7,844 nucleotides of DNA from DASQVO01 sp035640715 (GCA_035640715.1 DASQVO010000243.1:1-7844); one strand, 5' to 3'. Positions 1 to 6,703 are shown, numbered from the stretch's first letter. Numbers and translations: made by a program. The notes: generated by a model not told the origin, from the sequence alone.

Positions 1-81
1 GTGGAGTTCCGCTTCAACGTGTAGCCGCAGGCATGCTGGCTGGTCACCACGTCATGCCCCTGACCGGTCCGCCAATAAACA

Positions 82-117
82 TTTGAAGTAGTTCAAAGGT
101 TGAGCTATCCTGCCGTC
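82..117 (+). promoter_or_regulatory. Leaderless promoter with palindromic operator for the toxin-antitoxin module
   Basis: A -35-like TTGAAG (83-88) is followed after 17 bases by a -10-like TATCCT (106-111). The ATG of the antitoxin begins 6 bases later at 118, so transcription should start at or next to the start codon, giving a leaderless mRNA. No Shine-Dalgarno is present. The -35 sits inside a perfect inverted repeat, TTTGAA-GTAG-TTCAAA (82-97). A repressor bound there would block RNA polymerase. Phd-family antitoxins usually repress their own promoter, so the antitoxin (alone or with the toxin) is the likely ligand; that part is inference. Confidence 0.6.
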
Positions 118-594
118 ATGAGCATCATCGAAGTTCCGTTCTCCAAGCTGCTCCAGCATCCCAAGGACACCATGGCGAAGCTCGAAGAGAGCCCTCGCCG
201 CCGCATCAAGCTGGACCGGCGTGACGGTGAGGACCTGATCCTGGAGTCCGCTGCACGCGCACGGGCCGAAGATGAGGCACTCAACATGGCCAGCCGCCTG
301 TTCTTCTCCCTCGTCAAGAACGACGATGGTGCCCGAGCGCTGCTCCTGGCCCTCCCCGACGTGTTCCCCTGGGTGAAGTTCCTGCCCAGTCATGACGTCC
401 GCGCGTTCCTGGTTGAGCTGGTGGAGACCATCCGCGCCTGCGCTGCCGTGGGAAACATGGCCGCACTGGAACCGGTCGTTGCCGCGTGGCAGGGGACCGC
501 TGAGATCTACTCCGATCCTGAGCTGCTGAAGGCAGCCACCGCGCCACTTGAGGCCACTGACCACGGTGAGGTCCCGGAGGTCGCTGACCAGTGA
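118..594 (+). CDS. Phd-like (prevent-host-death) antitoxin with helical C-terminal extension
   Basis: 158 aa from ATG 118. The first ~55 residues look like the small DNA-binding domain of the Phd/YefM antitoxin superfamily: an opening IIEVPFSKLLQHPKDTMAKL, then basic and acidic residues (RIKLDRRDGEDLIL) as in the conserved strand-turn-strand. The remaining ~100 residues are predicted helical and acidic at the end (ATDHGEVPEVADQ). They do not resemble a classical short Phd toxin-binding tail, but do resemble the longer actinobacterial proteins annotated as prevent-host-death proteins. Its stop overlaps the start of the toxin gene by 4 bases (GTGA), so the two are translationally coupled. Its job would be to neutralise the RelE-like toxin and repress the promoter. 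ATG 118 was chosen over an in-frame TTG at 100 because the -10 box lies at 106-111. The family call is from memory of the family pattern. Confidence 0.75.
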   Translation: MSIIEVPFSKLLQHPKDTMAKLEESPRRRIKLDRRDGEDLILESAARARAEDEALNMASRLFFSLVKNDDGARALLLALPDVFPWVKFLPSHDVRAFLVELVETIRACAAVGNMAALEPVVAAWQGTAEIYSDPELLKAATAPLEATDHGEVPEVADQ

Positions 595-941
595 GCCTCA
601 AACGCCTTGATCATGTCGCACCGCCATCCGTCAACGACGAGTGGCATGTCAGGTTTGGCACGAACGAGGCGGCCAAGGGCTGGGATGACCTGTGCACCCA
701 CACCAGGGCGAAGACGCGGGAAGCGTTCGAGCTCATGCGGACCAATCCGCGGCCGCCGCATGACGAGTCGCACTATCAGCTCAAGGGCTCTCTTGCTACC
801 CGCTCATACGGCGGGAACGTCCTGGAGCAATGGCAGATCAAGGTCAGCGGAAGCGGCCGGATCTGGTACCTGCCCGATGACGAGAAGCACACGGTGTGGG
901 TCGTCTACGCCAGTCCCGCCCACCCCAAGGAAACCGAATGA
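591..941 (+). CDS. RelE/ParE-superfamily toxin of a type II toxin-antitoxin system
   Basis: 116 aa from GTG 591. The order of elements fits the RelE/ParE fold: an N-terminal strand and helix (WHVRFGTNEAAKGWDDLCTH), a second helix (AKTREAFELMRTNPRPP), a basic loop (YQLKGSLATRSYGG), then the C-terminal strands WQIKVSGSGRIWYLPDD and KHTVWVVYASPAHPK. R71, R90, K99, H100 and H111 are candidate functional residues, since RelE toxins cut ribosome-bound mRNA with basic side chains. None can be assigned with certainty. The actinobacterial relatives are usually encoded just after a Phd-like gene, as here. The GTG start overlaps the antitoxin stop, so the antitoxin is made first. Activity as an mRNA endonuclease is known for the family but not shown for this protein; a ParE-type gyrase action is a less likely alternative. 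Confidence 0.72.
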   Translation: MSLKRLDHVAPPSVNDEWHVRFGTNEAAKGWDDLCTHTRAKTREAFELMRTNPRPPHDESHYQLKGSLATRSYGGNVLEQWQIKVSGSGRIWYLPDDEKHTVWVVYASPAHPKETE

Positions 942-1071
942 CTGCCCAAGAGGTGGAATGGCCCCATTCGTTACCTCGATCGTCAAGAAGTCGGCCTTGA
1001 TCGTCACACGCTGACGCTCAACCTGGTGCCCCGCGCGGCTGTTATAGGTTCCTTTCCATGTTCGATGGGCG

Positions 1072-1089
1072 CCTCTGAGCAGGCAGAGG
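1072..1089. terminator. Short hairpin downstream of the toxin gene, weak terminator candidate
   Basis: CCTCTG (1072-1077) and CAGAGG (1084-1089) form a perfect 6-base stem around the loop AGCAGG. It lies 130 bases after the toxin stop and has no T-tract on either side, so it is at best a weak intrinsic terminator. Confidence 0.2.
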
Positions 1090-1115
1090 TGACCAGCCAC
1101 GATCACGGTGCGCCG

Positions 1116-1205
1116 TTACGTTGACAGCCCCGGTGGCACGGCCTGGGCTGCCTCCTGTGCCGCCGGGGCGATGGTGTCGAACTAAACGTGCCCTGGCCAA
1201 GCTCG
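1116..1205 (-). pseudogene. Remnant of a cytochrome P450 C-terminus
   Basis: Read on the minus strand, 1181-1119 encodes FDTIAPAAQEAAQAVPPGLST and ends in TAA (1118-1116). The first eight residues are identical to the C-terminal part of the intact P450 in this window (VEFDTIAPAAEV), and the match is exact over 23 bases (1159-1181 versus 3722-3744). Just upstream in the same frame the remnant reads PGHV-stop-F. The TAG (1184-1182) sits where the intact gene has a Glu codon, in the context HLLVEF. No heme-binding motif remains. This is probably the tail of a former P450 gene left by deletion or rearrangement. The rest of 942-1237 shows no gene that I can support. Confidence 0.5.
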
Positions 1206-1237
1206 CCGAGCCGATCCGGCGCGAGGCACGCGATCGC

Positions 1238-1924
1238 CTAGACGCGCGCCTGCCGGATGAGGGCTGCCACCGCGGCCGGCTGTGACATGTAGACGGCGTG
1301 GCTGGCGGCCACGTCGACCGTGGTGGCGCCGGCCCGCTGCGCCATGGCGCGCTGGGCGGACGGCGGGATCATGTGGTCGTCGGTGGCGATCAGGTACCAG
1401 CTTGGCTTGCTGCGCCAGGCGGGCTCGGTGACCGGCCCGGTGAGGGCGTCCACGCCGCACGGGACCTGCGAGTCGGCCATGAACGCGGCGTCTGCGGCGG
1501 GCAGGTCACCACCGAACGAGTCGTGGAACTTCGCCCGGTCCTGGAACAAGAACCCGCCGGTCGGTGGGAGGATCGGCGACGCCGGCGCGCCGGGTGGCGG
1601 ATCGGCGAGCGTGTTCACCGACTCGCCCTTATCCGGCGCGAACGCCGCGATGTAGACCAGGGCCGTTACCTTGTCGTGGGTGCCGGCCTCGGTGATGACC
1701 GCTCCGCCGTAGGAGTGCCCCACCAGCACGACCGGCCCGTCTTGCGCGTCGATGATCAGCCGCGTCGCGGCGGCGTCGCCCTGCAGCGACAGGGTGGGAT
1801 TCTGCACCACGGCGACGTGGTAGCCGTGCTGTGTGAGCATGTCGTAGACCGCCCGCCAGCCGGACCCGTCCACGAAAGCGCCGTGCACCAGAACGACGTT
1901 CCCCCGTGCTGAGCCCGTACTCAT
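1238..1924 (-). CDS. Alpha/beta-fold hydrolase (esterase-like)
   Basis: 228 aa. The N-terminus has the oxyanion-hole segment VLVHGAFVDGSGW (residues 11-23). The nucleophile elbow is GHSYGG (69-74), with S71 as catalytic serine. The acid is probably D182 or D183 in IATDDHMIPP, and the base H209 in AASHAVYMSQP. All three triad members are in the expected order and the length is normal for a small cytoplasmic esterase. No signal peptide is seen. An ideal AAGGAG (plus-strand positions 1931-1936) lies 6 bases before ATG 1924. The family includes esterases, hydroxynitrile-lyase-like and ring-cleavage-type hydrolases, so the substrate cannot be named. It lies last of three co-directional genes (DUF2000, broken hydrolase, this one), but its own strong RBS and 66-base upstream gap allow separate expression. 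Confidence 0.85.
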   Translation of the reverse strand: MSTGSARGNVVLVHGAFVDGSGWRAVYDMLTQHGYHVAVVQNPTLSLQGDAAATRLIIDAQDGPVVLVGHSYGGAVITEAGTHDKVTALVYIAAFAPDKGESVNTLADPPPGAPASPILPPTGGFLFQDRAKFHDSFGGDLPAADAAFMADSQVPCGVDALTGPVTEPAWRSKPSWYLIATDDHMIPPSAQRAMAQRAGATTVDVAASHAVYMSQPAAVAALIRQARV

Positions 1925-1990
1925 GATGATCTCCTTCCATGAGAGCAGCTGGGCATGGGGCCACGCTAGGCCGGGCTGGACCGGACCGAT

Positions 1991-2320
1991 TCAGTCATTT
2001 GACTTGGATTCGGCCGGGTGGGCGGCCAGCGCGTCGCGCAGCTACGCCACGATCAGCTCCTGCTCGTCGAGCGGGCCAAACGTGGCGGCGGACAGGCCCT
2101 CGCGGGTGAGTTCGCGGCCGATCAAGCCGGCCACGAGGCAGTGACTACCGGGGCGGTCCGGGGCCACCAGCCGCAAGCCGAGCTCGCGTGCCGCCGGCGC
2201 GAACAGCTGTGCCGACAGCCGCGAATCGGCCAGCCCGTGGCAGAAGAGAACCGGCCTCCCGCCCTGGTCGCCGGCAACCTCCACCGCGATCAGGCTGCCG
2301 TCGCCCCGGCTCACCTCCAT
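1991..2320 (-). pseudogene. Truncated alpha/beta hydrolase with in-frame TAG
   Basis: The open part (2320-2042) gives 92 aa. Residues 1-58 are a normal hydrolase N-terminus: MEVSRGDGSLIAVEVAG, the oxyanion segment VLFCHGLADSRLSAQ (24-38), and LVAPDRPG (51-58). After DRPG the chain does not enter the usual GxSxG region, so the nucleophile and the rest of the triad are missing. That points to a large internal deletion. The reading ends at TAG (2044-2042), but the frame continues with LRDALAAHPAESKSND and a TGA at 1993-1991, so the TAG looks like a nonsense change, perhaps from Trp TGG. A GGGGAG (2321-2326) touches ATG 2320 and lies 6 bases before the in-frame GTG 2314, so GTG 2314 may be the real start. 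It follows the DUF2000 gene by 64 bases. No catalytic activity is expected. Confidence 0.65.
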
Positions 2321-2384
2321 CTCCCCATGGTCTCGCGTTCCGGCCGGGCCGCTACTGCGCCGGGGAGCATGTGACCGGTCCTGG

Positions 2385-2870
2385 CTAGGGCATGAGGGGG
2401 AGCTTGCCGACGATCTTGTCGACCCGGTTACGCGGGCCGACGATGCTGACCGCGCAATAGTCCATGTCCTCCGCCAGGGTCTTGCCCAAGGCGGCCACGA
2501 AGTCGCTGTAGACGCGGGTGCTCTGGGCGGCGGCAGGCACATCGGCGACGAAGGTGTCCCTGGAGGACGCCGCCTTGGCGCGGACGGTGCGCAGCGTGGC
2601 GGAATCGGCGACGAGCACCGCGCAGCCCACCCAGGGCAGGCCCGGATGCACGGTGCCTTCCGCGTCGGCGACGTCGATGCCCAGCAGCCCGGGAACCGCG
2701 GCCACCGTCGGAGCCGCCGCGCAGACGGCGGCGTTGGCGGCCCGGCCGGGAGGCAAGTCACCGTTGACGACCACGACCCACTTCAGCCGGGCCTGGCGAG
2801 TGGACAGGCTCAGGTCCACCTCCTCCGGCGCGAAGCCGACCACCACCGCCGCCGTGCTCGGCGCGTTCAC
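2385..2870 (-). CDS. DUF2000 family protein
   Basis: 161 aa from GTG 2870. The pattern matches DUF2000 throughout: KWVVVVNGDLPPGRAANAA (residues 30-48), a small-residue helix, GLLGIDVADAEGTVHPGLPW (61-80), CAVLVADSATLRTVRAKA (83-100), and the near-invariant end VSIVGPRNRVDKIVGKLPLMP. DUF2000 proteins are small, cytoplasmic and of unknown biochemical function; none is assigned here. The frame stays open further upstream to 3143, but that extension lacks family similarity and is antisense to an Lrp-like remnant. GTG 2870 has a purine-rich ATAGGGA about 9 bases before it. The gene is divergent from an Lrp/AsnC regulator, a common arrangement for this family, so control by that regulator is likely. 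Confidence 0.82.
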   Translation of the reverse strand: MNAPSTAAVVVGFAPEEVDLSLSTRQARLKWVVVVNGDLPPGRAANAAVCAAAPTVAAVPGLLGIDVADAEGTVHPGLPWVGCAVLVADSATLRTVRAKAASSRDTFVADVPAAAQSTRVYSDFVAALGKTLAEDMDYCAVSIVGPRNRVDKIVGKLPLMP

Positions 2871-2910
2871 CTCAGCCGTCCCTATCCCCTGATCTCGTAC
2901 GGGCAGACGC

Positions 2911-2962
2911 GGAAATTCTAGGAATACATGCGGTTCATATCCTAAAAATCCAAATATAATTC
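2911..2962. promoter_or_regulatory. AT-rich divergent control region, possible Lrp-type operator
   Basis: This stretch is far more AT-rich than the rest of the window. It contains ATTCTAGGAATA (2915-2926) and, after a short spacer, TATCCTAAAAAT (2938-2949), which form an imperfect inverted repeat with one gap. Lrp/AsnC proteins bind AT-rich imperfect palindromes, and the divergent Lrp gene is nearby. The minus-strand promoter of the DUF2000 gene should lie here, although no single -35/-10 pair stands out. Confidence 0.4.
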
Positions 2963-2982
2963 GGCAGGAGGGTGTTTTCGGA

Positions 2983-3081
2983 GTCCTGGGCGAACTTGAT
3001 ACGGCGATCCTGCGGAAGCCACAGTCAGACGTACGGAGGACCAGCCGCGAGGCGGCGACGGCCGGTGTCTCGCCCACCCCG
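2983..3081 (+). pseudogene. Degenerate Lrp/AsnC helix-turn-helix remnant
   Basis: The plus-strand frame starting at 2983 reads VLGELDTAILRKPQSDVRRT, then SREAATAGVSPTP. It aligns with the start of the intact regulator 200 bases downstream (ELDSLDRALLRQLQNDARQT, NRDLAAKTGVSPST): LD-A-LR--Q-D-R-T-R--A and GVSP-T are all shared, with one codon missing. After that the similarity is lost. There is no in-frame start codon; a GTG at 2972 behind AGGAGG is in another frame, so a frameshift is likely. It is the wreck of a second Lrp-family gene or of a duplicated 5' end. Substitutions such as LQ to PQ in the first helix argue that it is no longer functional. Confidence 0.65.
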
Positions 3082-3179
3082 GCTGGGCCGTTCTTTCGCA
3101 CATCCATGGCGACGAGGCTAGGCAATGATCCGGCCGTACTCACCTTTCCTCGAACTTCGTCTGGCGTACGGTGGATTTC

Positions 3180-3674
3180 ATGGAACTTGATTCGCTGGAC
3201 CGGGCTCTGTTGCGGCAGCTGCAGAACGATGCGCGGCAGACCAACCGGGACCTCGCGGCCAAGACAGGGGTGTCCCCTTCGACGTCACTGGAACGGGTGA
3301 GGCTGCTCCGCGAGCGCGGCGTCATCACCGGTTACCATGCGGCCCTGGATCTCGACGCCGCCGGACGGCCTGTCCAGGCCCTCATCTCGGTGCGCATCCG
3401 GCCCCCGGCCCGCCCCGTCATCGAGGGGTTCCGTGAATGGGCAGCACAACTGCCCGAGACGATCGGCCTGTTCGTCACCTCGGGTGCTCACGACTTCCTC
3501 ATTCACGTGGCTGTCCCGGACGTTGACAGCGTGTACGCCTTCGTCATCGACCGCCTCACCGAACGCCGCGAAGTCGTTGACGTGCAGACCACGCTGGTCT
3601 ATGAGCATGTCCAGTCCCGCTGCATCGAGCCGGCCAGCCCGGACCGCCCCCGTCCCTCGCGCAGAACTCGCTGA
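3180..3674 (+). CDS. Lrp/AsnC family transcriptional regulator
   Basis: 164 aa from ATG 3180, with GGTGGA (3170-3175) 4 bases upstream. A GTG at 3171 is a less likely start because it overlaps that RBS. Residues 1-50 form the winged helix-turn-helix (LDSLDRALLRQLQNDARQTN, GVSPSTSLERVRLLRERGVI, then TGYHAALD). Residues ~66-145 form the RAM ligand-binding and oligomerisation domain (VQALISVRIRP, IGLFVTSGAHDFLIHVAVPD, VVDVQTTLVYEHV). The length and layout are typical. The last 15 residues are a Pro/Arg-rich tail (PDRPRPSRRTR), longer than usual. Such proteins bind amino acids or other small ligands and regulate neighbouring genes; the ligand is unknown. The divergent DUF2000 gene is the obvious target, with autoregulation possible. 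It converges on the P450 gene, with 16 bases between the stops. Confidence 0.9.
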   Translation: MELDSLDRALLRQLQNDARQTNRDLAAKTGVSPSTSLERVRLLRERGVITGYHAALDLDAAGRPVQALISVRIRPPARPVIEGFREWAAQLPETIGLFVTSGAHDFLIHVAVPDVDSVYAFVIDRLTERREVVDVQTTLVYEHVQSRCIEPASPDRPRPSRRTR

Positions 3675-3690
3675 TCTGCGCTGCGAGAGG

Positions 3691-4956
3691 TCACCCACCG
3701 ATCACAGCCCCCGATACTTCCGCCGCCGGGGCGATGGTGTCGAATTCGACGAGGAGGTGGCGGGGGCCCCGCAGTTCCGGATTGGGCCGGTACGGAGGCG
3801 GGTCGGTGACCAGCCGGGGGTTTACCAGCCGGCGGGCCAGCGCGGATAGCGCGATCTGTGCCTCGACCCGGGCCAGCGGGGCGCCGAAGCAGTAATGGAT
3901 GCCGCTGGCGAAGCTGAGATGTGCGTTGTCGGTGCGGTCGGGGTCGAAGCGGTCCGGGTCGGGGAAGCGGTTGGGGTCGCGGTCGCCGGCGGCGAGCATT
4001 AGCGCGAGGGGCGAGCCTTTGGGGATGGTGGTGCCGGCGATGTCGATGTCGGCCAGCGTGGCGCGGTTGGTCCGCATCTGCACCGGTGGTTCGTAGCGCA
4101 GCAGTTCCTCGACCAGCCCGGTGATCAGGCCGGGTTCGTGGCGCAGCCGGTCCAGCACGCCGGGGTGGCGCAGCAGGGTCAGCATGCCGTTGGCGATGAG
4201 GTTGACGGTGGTCTCATGACCGGCGATCAGCAGCAGCTGGGCGGTGCTCAGCAGGTCCCCGCGGGACATCGGCCCGTGCGGGCCGGTGTCGGTGAGCAGC
4301 CCGGAGATCAGGTCCTCGCCCGGCTTGCTGGCGTGGGCCTCGGTGAGGCCGTTGAGATACTGGCCCAGCTCGGCCCTCACCTGGGCACGCCCGCGTATCC
4401 GCTGTTCGAACGTGCCCGTGGTGGGGTCGATGGTCTCGATGATCGCGTCGGCCCATTGGTGGAAGCGCGGCTGGTCCTCGCGGGGGACGCCGAGCAACTG
4501 GCAGATCGCCGTCACCGGCAGCGGGTAGGCGAAGTTATCGACGATGTCGATGCGGTTCTTGCCCGCGAAATTGTCGATCAGGCCGTTGGCGATCTCAGCC
4601 AGCCAGGGGCGCATATCCTCGATCCGCCCGGGGGTGTGGGGCGGCCCGAACGGCCGCATCGCCATCCCCCGGAGCCGGTCATGGTCGGGCGGGTCGCGGT
4701 CGATAAACGATGGCGGCAGCCCCGGCGGCCCCTCCTCGGGTTCGGGCATGGCGCCGGCCAGCTCGGGGCGGTTGCGGGGGTCGGAGCTGACCCGTGGGTC
4801 GTGCAGCAGCGCGACGATCTCGTTGTAGGTGCTGACGACGTAGGTGCCGTCGGCCTGCCGCGTCACCGGGGTCTTGCGCAGCTCGGCATAGAGAGGGTAG
4901 GGGTTGGCCCGGTTGGCGGGGTCGAGGATCTGGTCGAAGATGCTGGGCTGTGCCAT
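3691..4956 (-). CDS. Cytochrome P450 monooxygenase
   Basis: 421 aa from ATG 4956 with GAAAGG upstream; a GTG nine codons earlier lacks an RBS. The signatures are complete: DPPDHDRLR (88-96), the I-helix oxygen-activation motif AGHETT (245-250), the K-helix ExxR (E284-R287 in EELLRYEPP), and the heme loop FASGIHYCFG with C356 as the axial thiolate. There is no membrane anchor, as expected of soluble bacterial P450s. It uses electrons from a ferredoxin, and the gene directly upstream (64-base gap) encodes a ferredoxin-reductase fusion, so the two form an operon. The substrate is unknown. No biosynthetic scaffold genes (PKS, NRPS, terpene cyclase) are in the window. The CYP subfamily cannot be assigned without a database comparison. 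Confidence 0.96.
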   Translation of the reverse strand: MAQPSIFDQILDPANRANPYPLYAELRKTPVTRQADGTYVVSTYNEIVALLHDPRVSSDPRNRPELAGAMPEPEEGPPGLPPSFIDRDPPDHDRLRGMAMRPFGPPHTPGRIEDMRPWLAEIANGLIDNFAGKNRIDIVDNFAYPLPVTAICQLLGVPREDQPRFHQWADAIIETIDPTTGTFEQRIRGRAQVRAELGQYLNGLTEAHASKPGEDLISGLLTDTGPHGPMSRGDLLSTAQLLLIAGHETTVNLIANGMLTLLRHPGVLDRLRHEPGLITGLVEELLRYEPPVQMRTNRATLADIDIAGTTIPKGSPLALMLAAGDRDPNRFPDPDRFDPDRTDNAHLSFASGIHYCFGAPLARVEAQIALSALARRLVNPRLVTDPPPYRPNPELRGPRHLLVEFDTIAPAAEVSGAVIGG

Positions 4957-5020
4957 GACAATGCCTTTCGTGGACGCCACCGGCGCATGTGGCGTGGCCC
5001 TGCGCGCAGTGGCGCCCGGG

Positions 5021-6694
5021 TCAGCGGTGGTAGATCAGCTCCGCGCGGCGCTCGCTCGGATCATGGCCGGTCATCACGACGGTGGCGTGGAGGTCGCGGA
5101 TCTCCTGAGCAGGCATGCCGGCCGGCACGGGCTGCCGGTCGGCCGGCTGGCCGGCGGCGGGGAACCCGGGTGGGAACGGCGCGGCCGCCTCGATCATTTT
5201 CTGGTAGAACTCCAGCCACTTGGCCTGGTCGAAAGCGACCGCGGCGGTGATGCGCCCCCGGTAGCCGTAGGCGGCTACGAACCGGCGCTCAGGCACCGAG
5301 CCCTGGGCGATGACGACCTGGTCGGCGAAGGTCGGCACACCAATCGACTTGATGTTGGTGCCGAACTGCGCGGACCAGAACACCGGGCTGGGCAGGTGCG
5401 GCCACCGGTCGGTCGGGGCACTGACCATGTTGTGGGCAGCGACCTCGGCCTGGGTGACCGCGTTGCCCCAGTGCTCCAGCGCGATGAACTGGTAGTCATA
5501 CAGCGGGTGCGGAAAGCGCGCCACGTCCCCGGCGACAAAGATGTTGTCGGTGACCAGGCCGTTGACGTCGAACGCCCGGCAGCCGGCGTCGCAGCCCACC
5601 CCCCAGGCGCCGACGGCCAAACCTGAGCCGTGCAGCCATGCGATGTTGCGGATCGCGCCCAGCGCCACCACGGCCACATCGGCATCGATCGTGGTGCCGT
5701 CGGACAGGTGGGCGCGGCACAGCCGGCCGTCACCGTCACCCTCCAGGCAGGTGACGGTGACGCCGCAGCGCAGGTCGACGCCGTGCTCACGGTGCAGGTC
5801 GGCGGCCACCGCGCCGATCACTTCGCCCAGGGCACCCACCAGGGGTGCTGGCCCCCGCTCGGCGACCGTGACCGCCAGATCCTGGTCCCGGCACGCCGAG
5901 GCGACCTCGGAGCCGGTGAAACCCGCGCCGATGACCAGCACCCGCCGGGGCCGGTCGGCCAGCCGCTGGCGCAGGCCGGCGGCGTCGTCGCGGGTACGCA
6001 GCACGAACACGCCGTCGAGGGCGGCCTCGGCCGGGTTGGGCCAGGGCCGGGCGCGGGTCCCGGTGGCGATCAGCAGCCGGTCGTAGTCGACCGTGCCGCC
6101 GTCGCCGAGGCGTACCTGCCTGGCGGCCAGGTTGAGTCCAGTGGCGGGGACGCCGAGCAGCCACCGCGCGTCAAGCTCGTCGCGGCGGGGCAGCCCGGTG
6201 TGGTCAGGGGGTACCCACCCGCCGAGGACCTGCTTGGACAGGGGCGGTCGGTCATAAGGCTCATGCGGCTCATCCCCGATCATGGTCAGCGAGCCGGTGA
6301 AGCCCTCCCGGCGCAGGACCGCCGCGGCGCGCAGGCCGGCCAGCGACGCGCCCACGATCACGATGCGGCCGGTCTGCCGGAAGGCCTCGAGCGCAGCGTG
6401 CAAGCCCGAGGCAGCCGGTCCGGCTGCCCTCGGCGACGGGACCGGCCCCGGCGGCACAGCTGCTGCGGAACCCGGCACCATGGCCGCGGCGGCGTCCCTG
6501 CCGGCGATCTGGTCAACCCGGAGGGCCTGCACCGGGCAGGCCGCCGCGGCCCGCAGGACCCGCTCACGTTGCGCGTCGCCGGGCTCCGGGTCGTACATCA
6601 GCGCCTCATCGCCGTGCATCCGGAAGACATCGGGGGCGAGGAAGGCGCACTGCGCGTAGCCCTGGCACCGCGTGAGATCCACGACAACTCTCAT
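5021..6694 (-). CDS. Ferredoxin-ferredoxin reductase fusion, P450 redox partner
   Basis: 557 aa. Residues 1-65 are a P450-type ferredoxin: RCQGYAQCAFLAPDVF gives C10 and C16 with Y13 at the second cysteine position, and C53 in AACPVQAL is the last ligand. Three cysteines suggest a [3Fe-4S] cluster. An Ala/Pro-rich linker (66-108) leads to an FAD-dependent reductase (109-~505). It has a first dinucleotide motif VGASLAG (114-120, FAD), DRPPLSK (148-154), LLIATGTRARPW (207-218), a second motif VIGAGFTGSEVA (254-265, NAD(P)H), and NIFVAGDVARFPH (384-396, FAD). This is the two-domain reductase type that serves P450s. The ~45-residue C-terminal tail is Pro-rich at its start. ATG 6694 has GGGAAGGG about 6 bases upstream. 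The fusion should carry electrons from NAD(P)H to the P450 encoded 64 bases downstream. In most bacteria these are two separate proteins. Confidence 0.93.
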   Translation of the reverse strand: MRVVVDLTRCQGYAQCAFLAPDVFRMHGDEALMYDPEPGDAQRERVLRAAAACPVQALRVDQIAGRDAAAAMVPGSAAAVPPGPVPSPRAAGPAASGLHAALEAFRQTGRIVIVGASLAGLRAAAVLRREGFTGSLTMIGDEPHEPYDRPPLSKQVLGGWVPPDHTGLPRRDELDARWLLGVPATGLNLAARQVRLGDGGTVDYDRLLIATGTRARPWPNPAEAALDGVFVLRTRDDAAGLRQRLADRPRRVLVIGAGFTGSEVASACRDQDLAVTVAERGPAPLVGALGEVIGAVAADLHREHGVDLRCGVTVTCLEGDGDGRLCRAHLSDGTTIDADVAVVALGAIRNIAWLHGSGLAVGAWGVGCDAGCRAFDVNGLVTDNIFVAGDVARFPHPLYDYQFIALEHWGNAVTQAEVAAHNMVSAPTDRWPHLPSPVFWSAQFGTNIKSIGVPTFADQVVIAQGSVPERRFVAAYGYRGRITAAVAFDQAKWLEFYQKMIEAAAPFPPGFPAAGQPADRQPVPAGMPAQEIRDLHATVVMTGHDPSERRAELIYHR

Positions 6695-6703
6695 GGCCAG
6701 CCC

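Noticed and set aside
1..24. GTG GAG TTC CGC TTC AAC GTG TAG in frame 1, possibly the last residues (VEFRFNV) of an upstream gene.
   Set aside because: Too short to recognise, and other frames are also open at the edge.
938..1014. Short frames directly after the toxin (an ATGA overlap giving 20 aa, and an 18-aa frame ending at 1014).
   Set aside because: Too short and without family resemblance.
2385..3143. A 252-aa version of the DUF2000 protein starting at 3143.
   Set aside because: The first 91 residues have no DUF2000 similarity and are antisense to the AT-rich region and the Lrp remnant. GTG 2870 fits the family length.
4138..5250. A 370-aa plus-strand open frame across the P450 and reductase genes.
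   Set aside because: It is antisense to two strongly supported genes. Long antisense frames are common in high-GC DNA.
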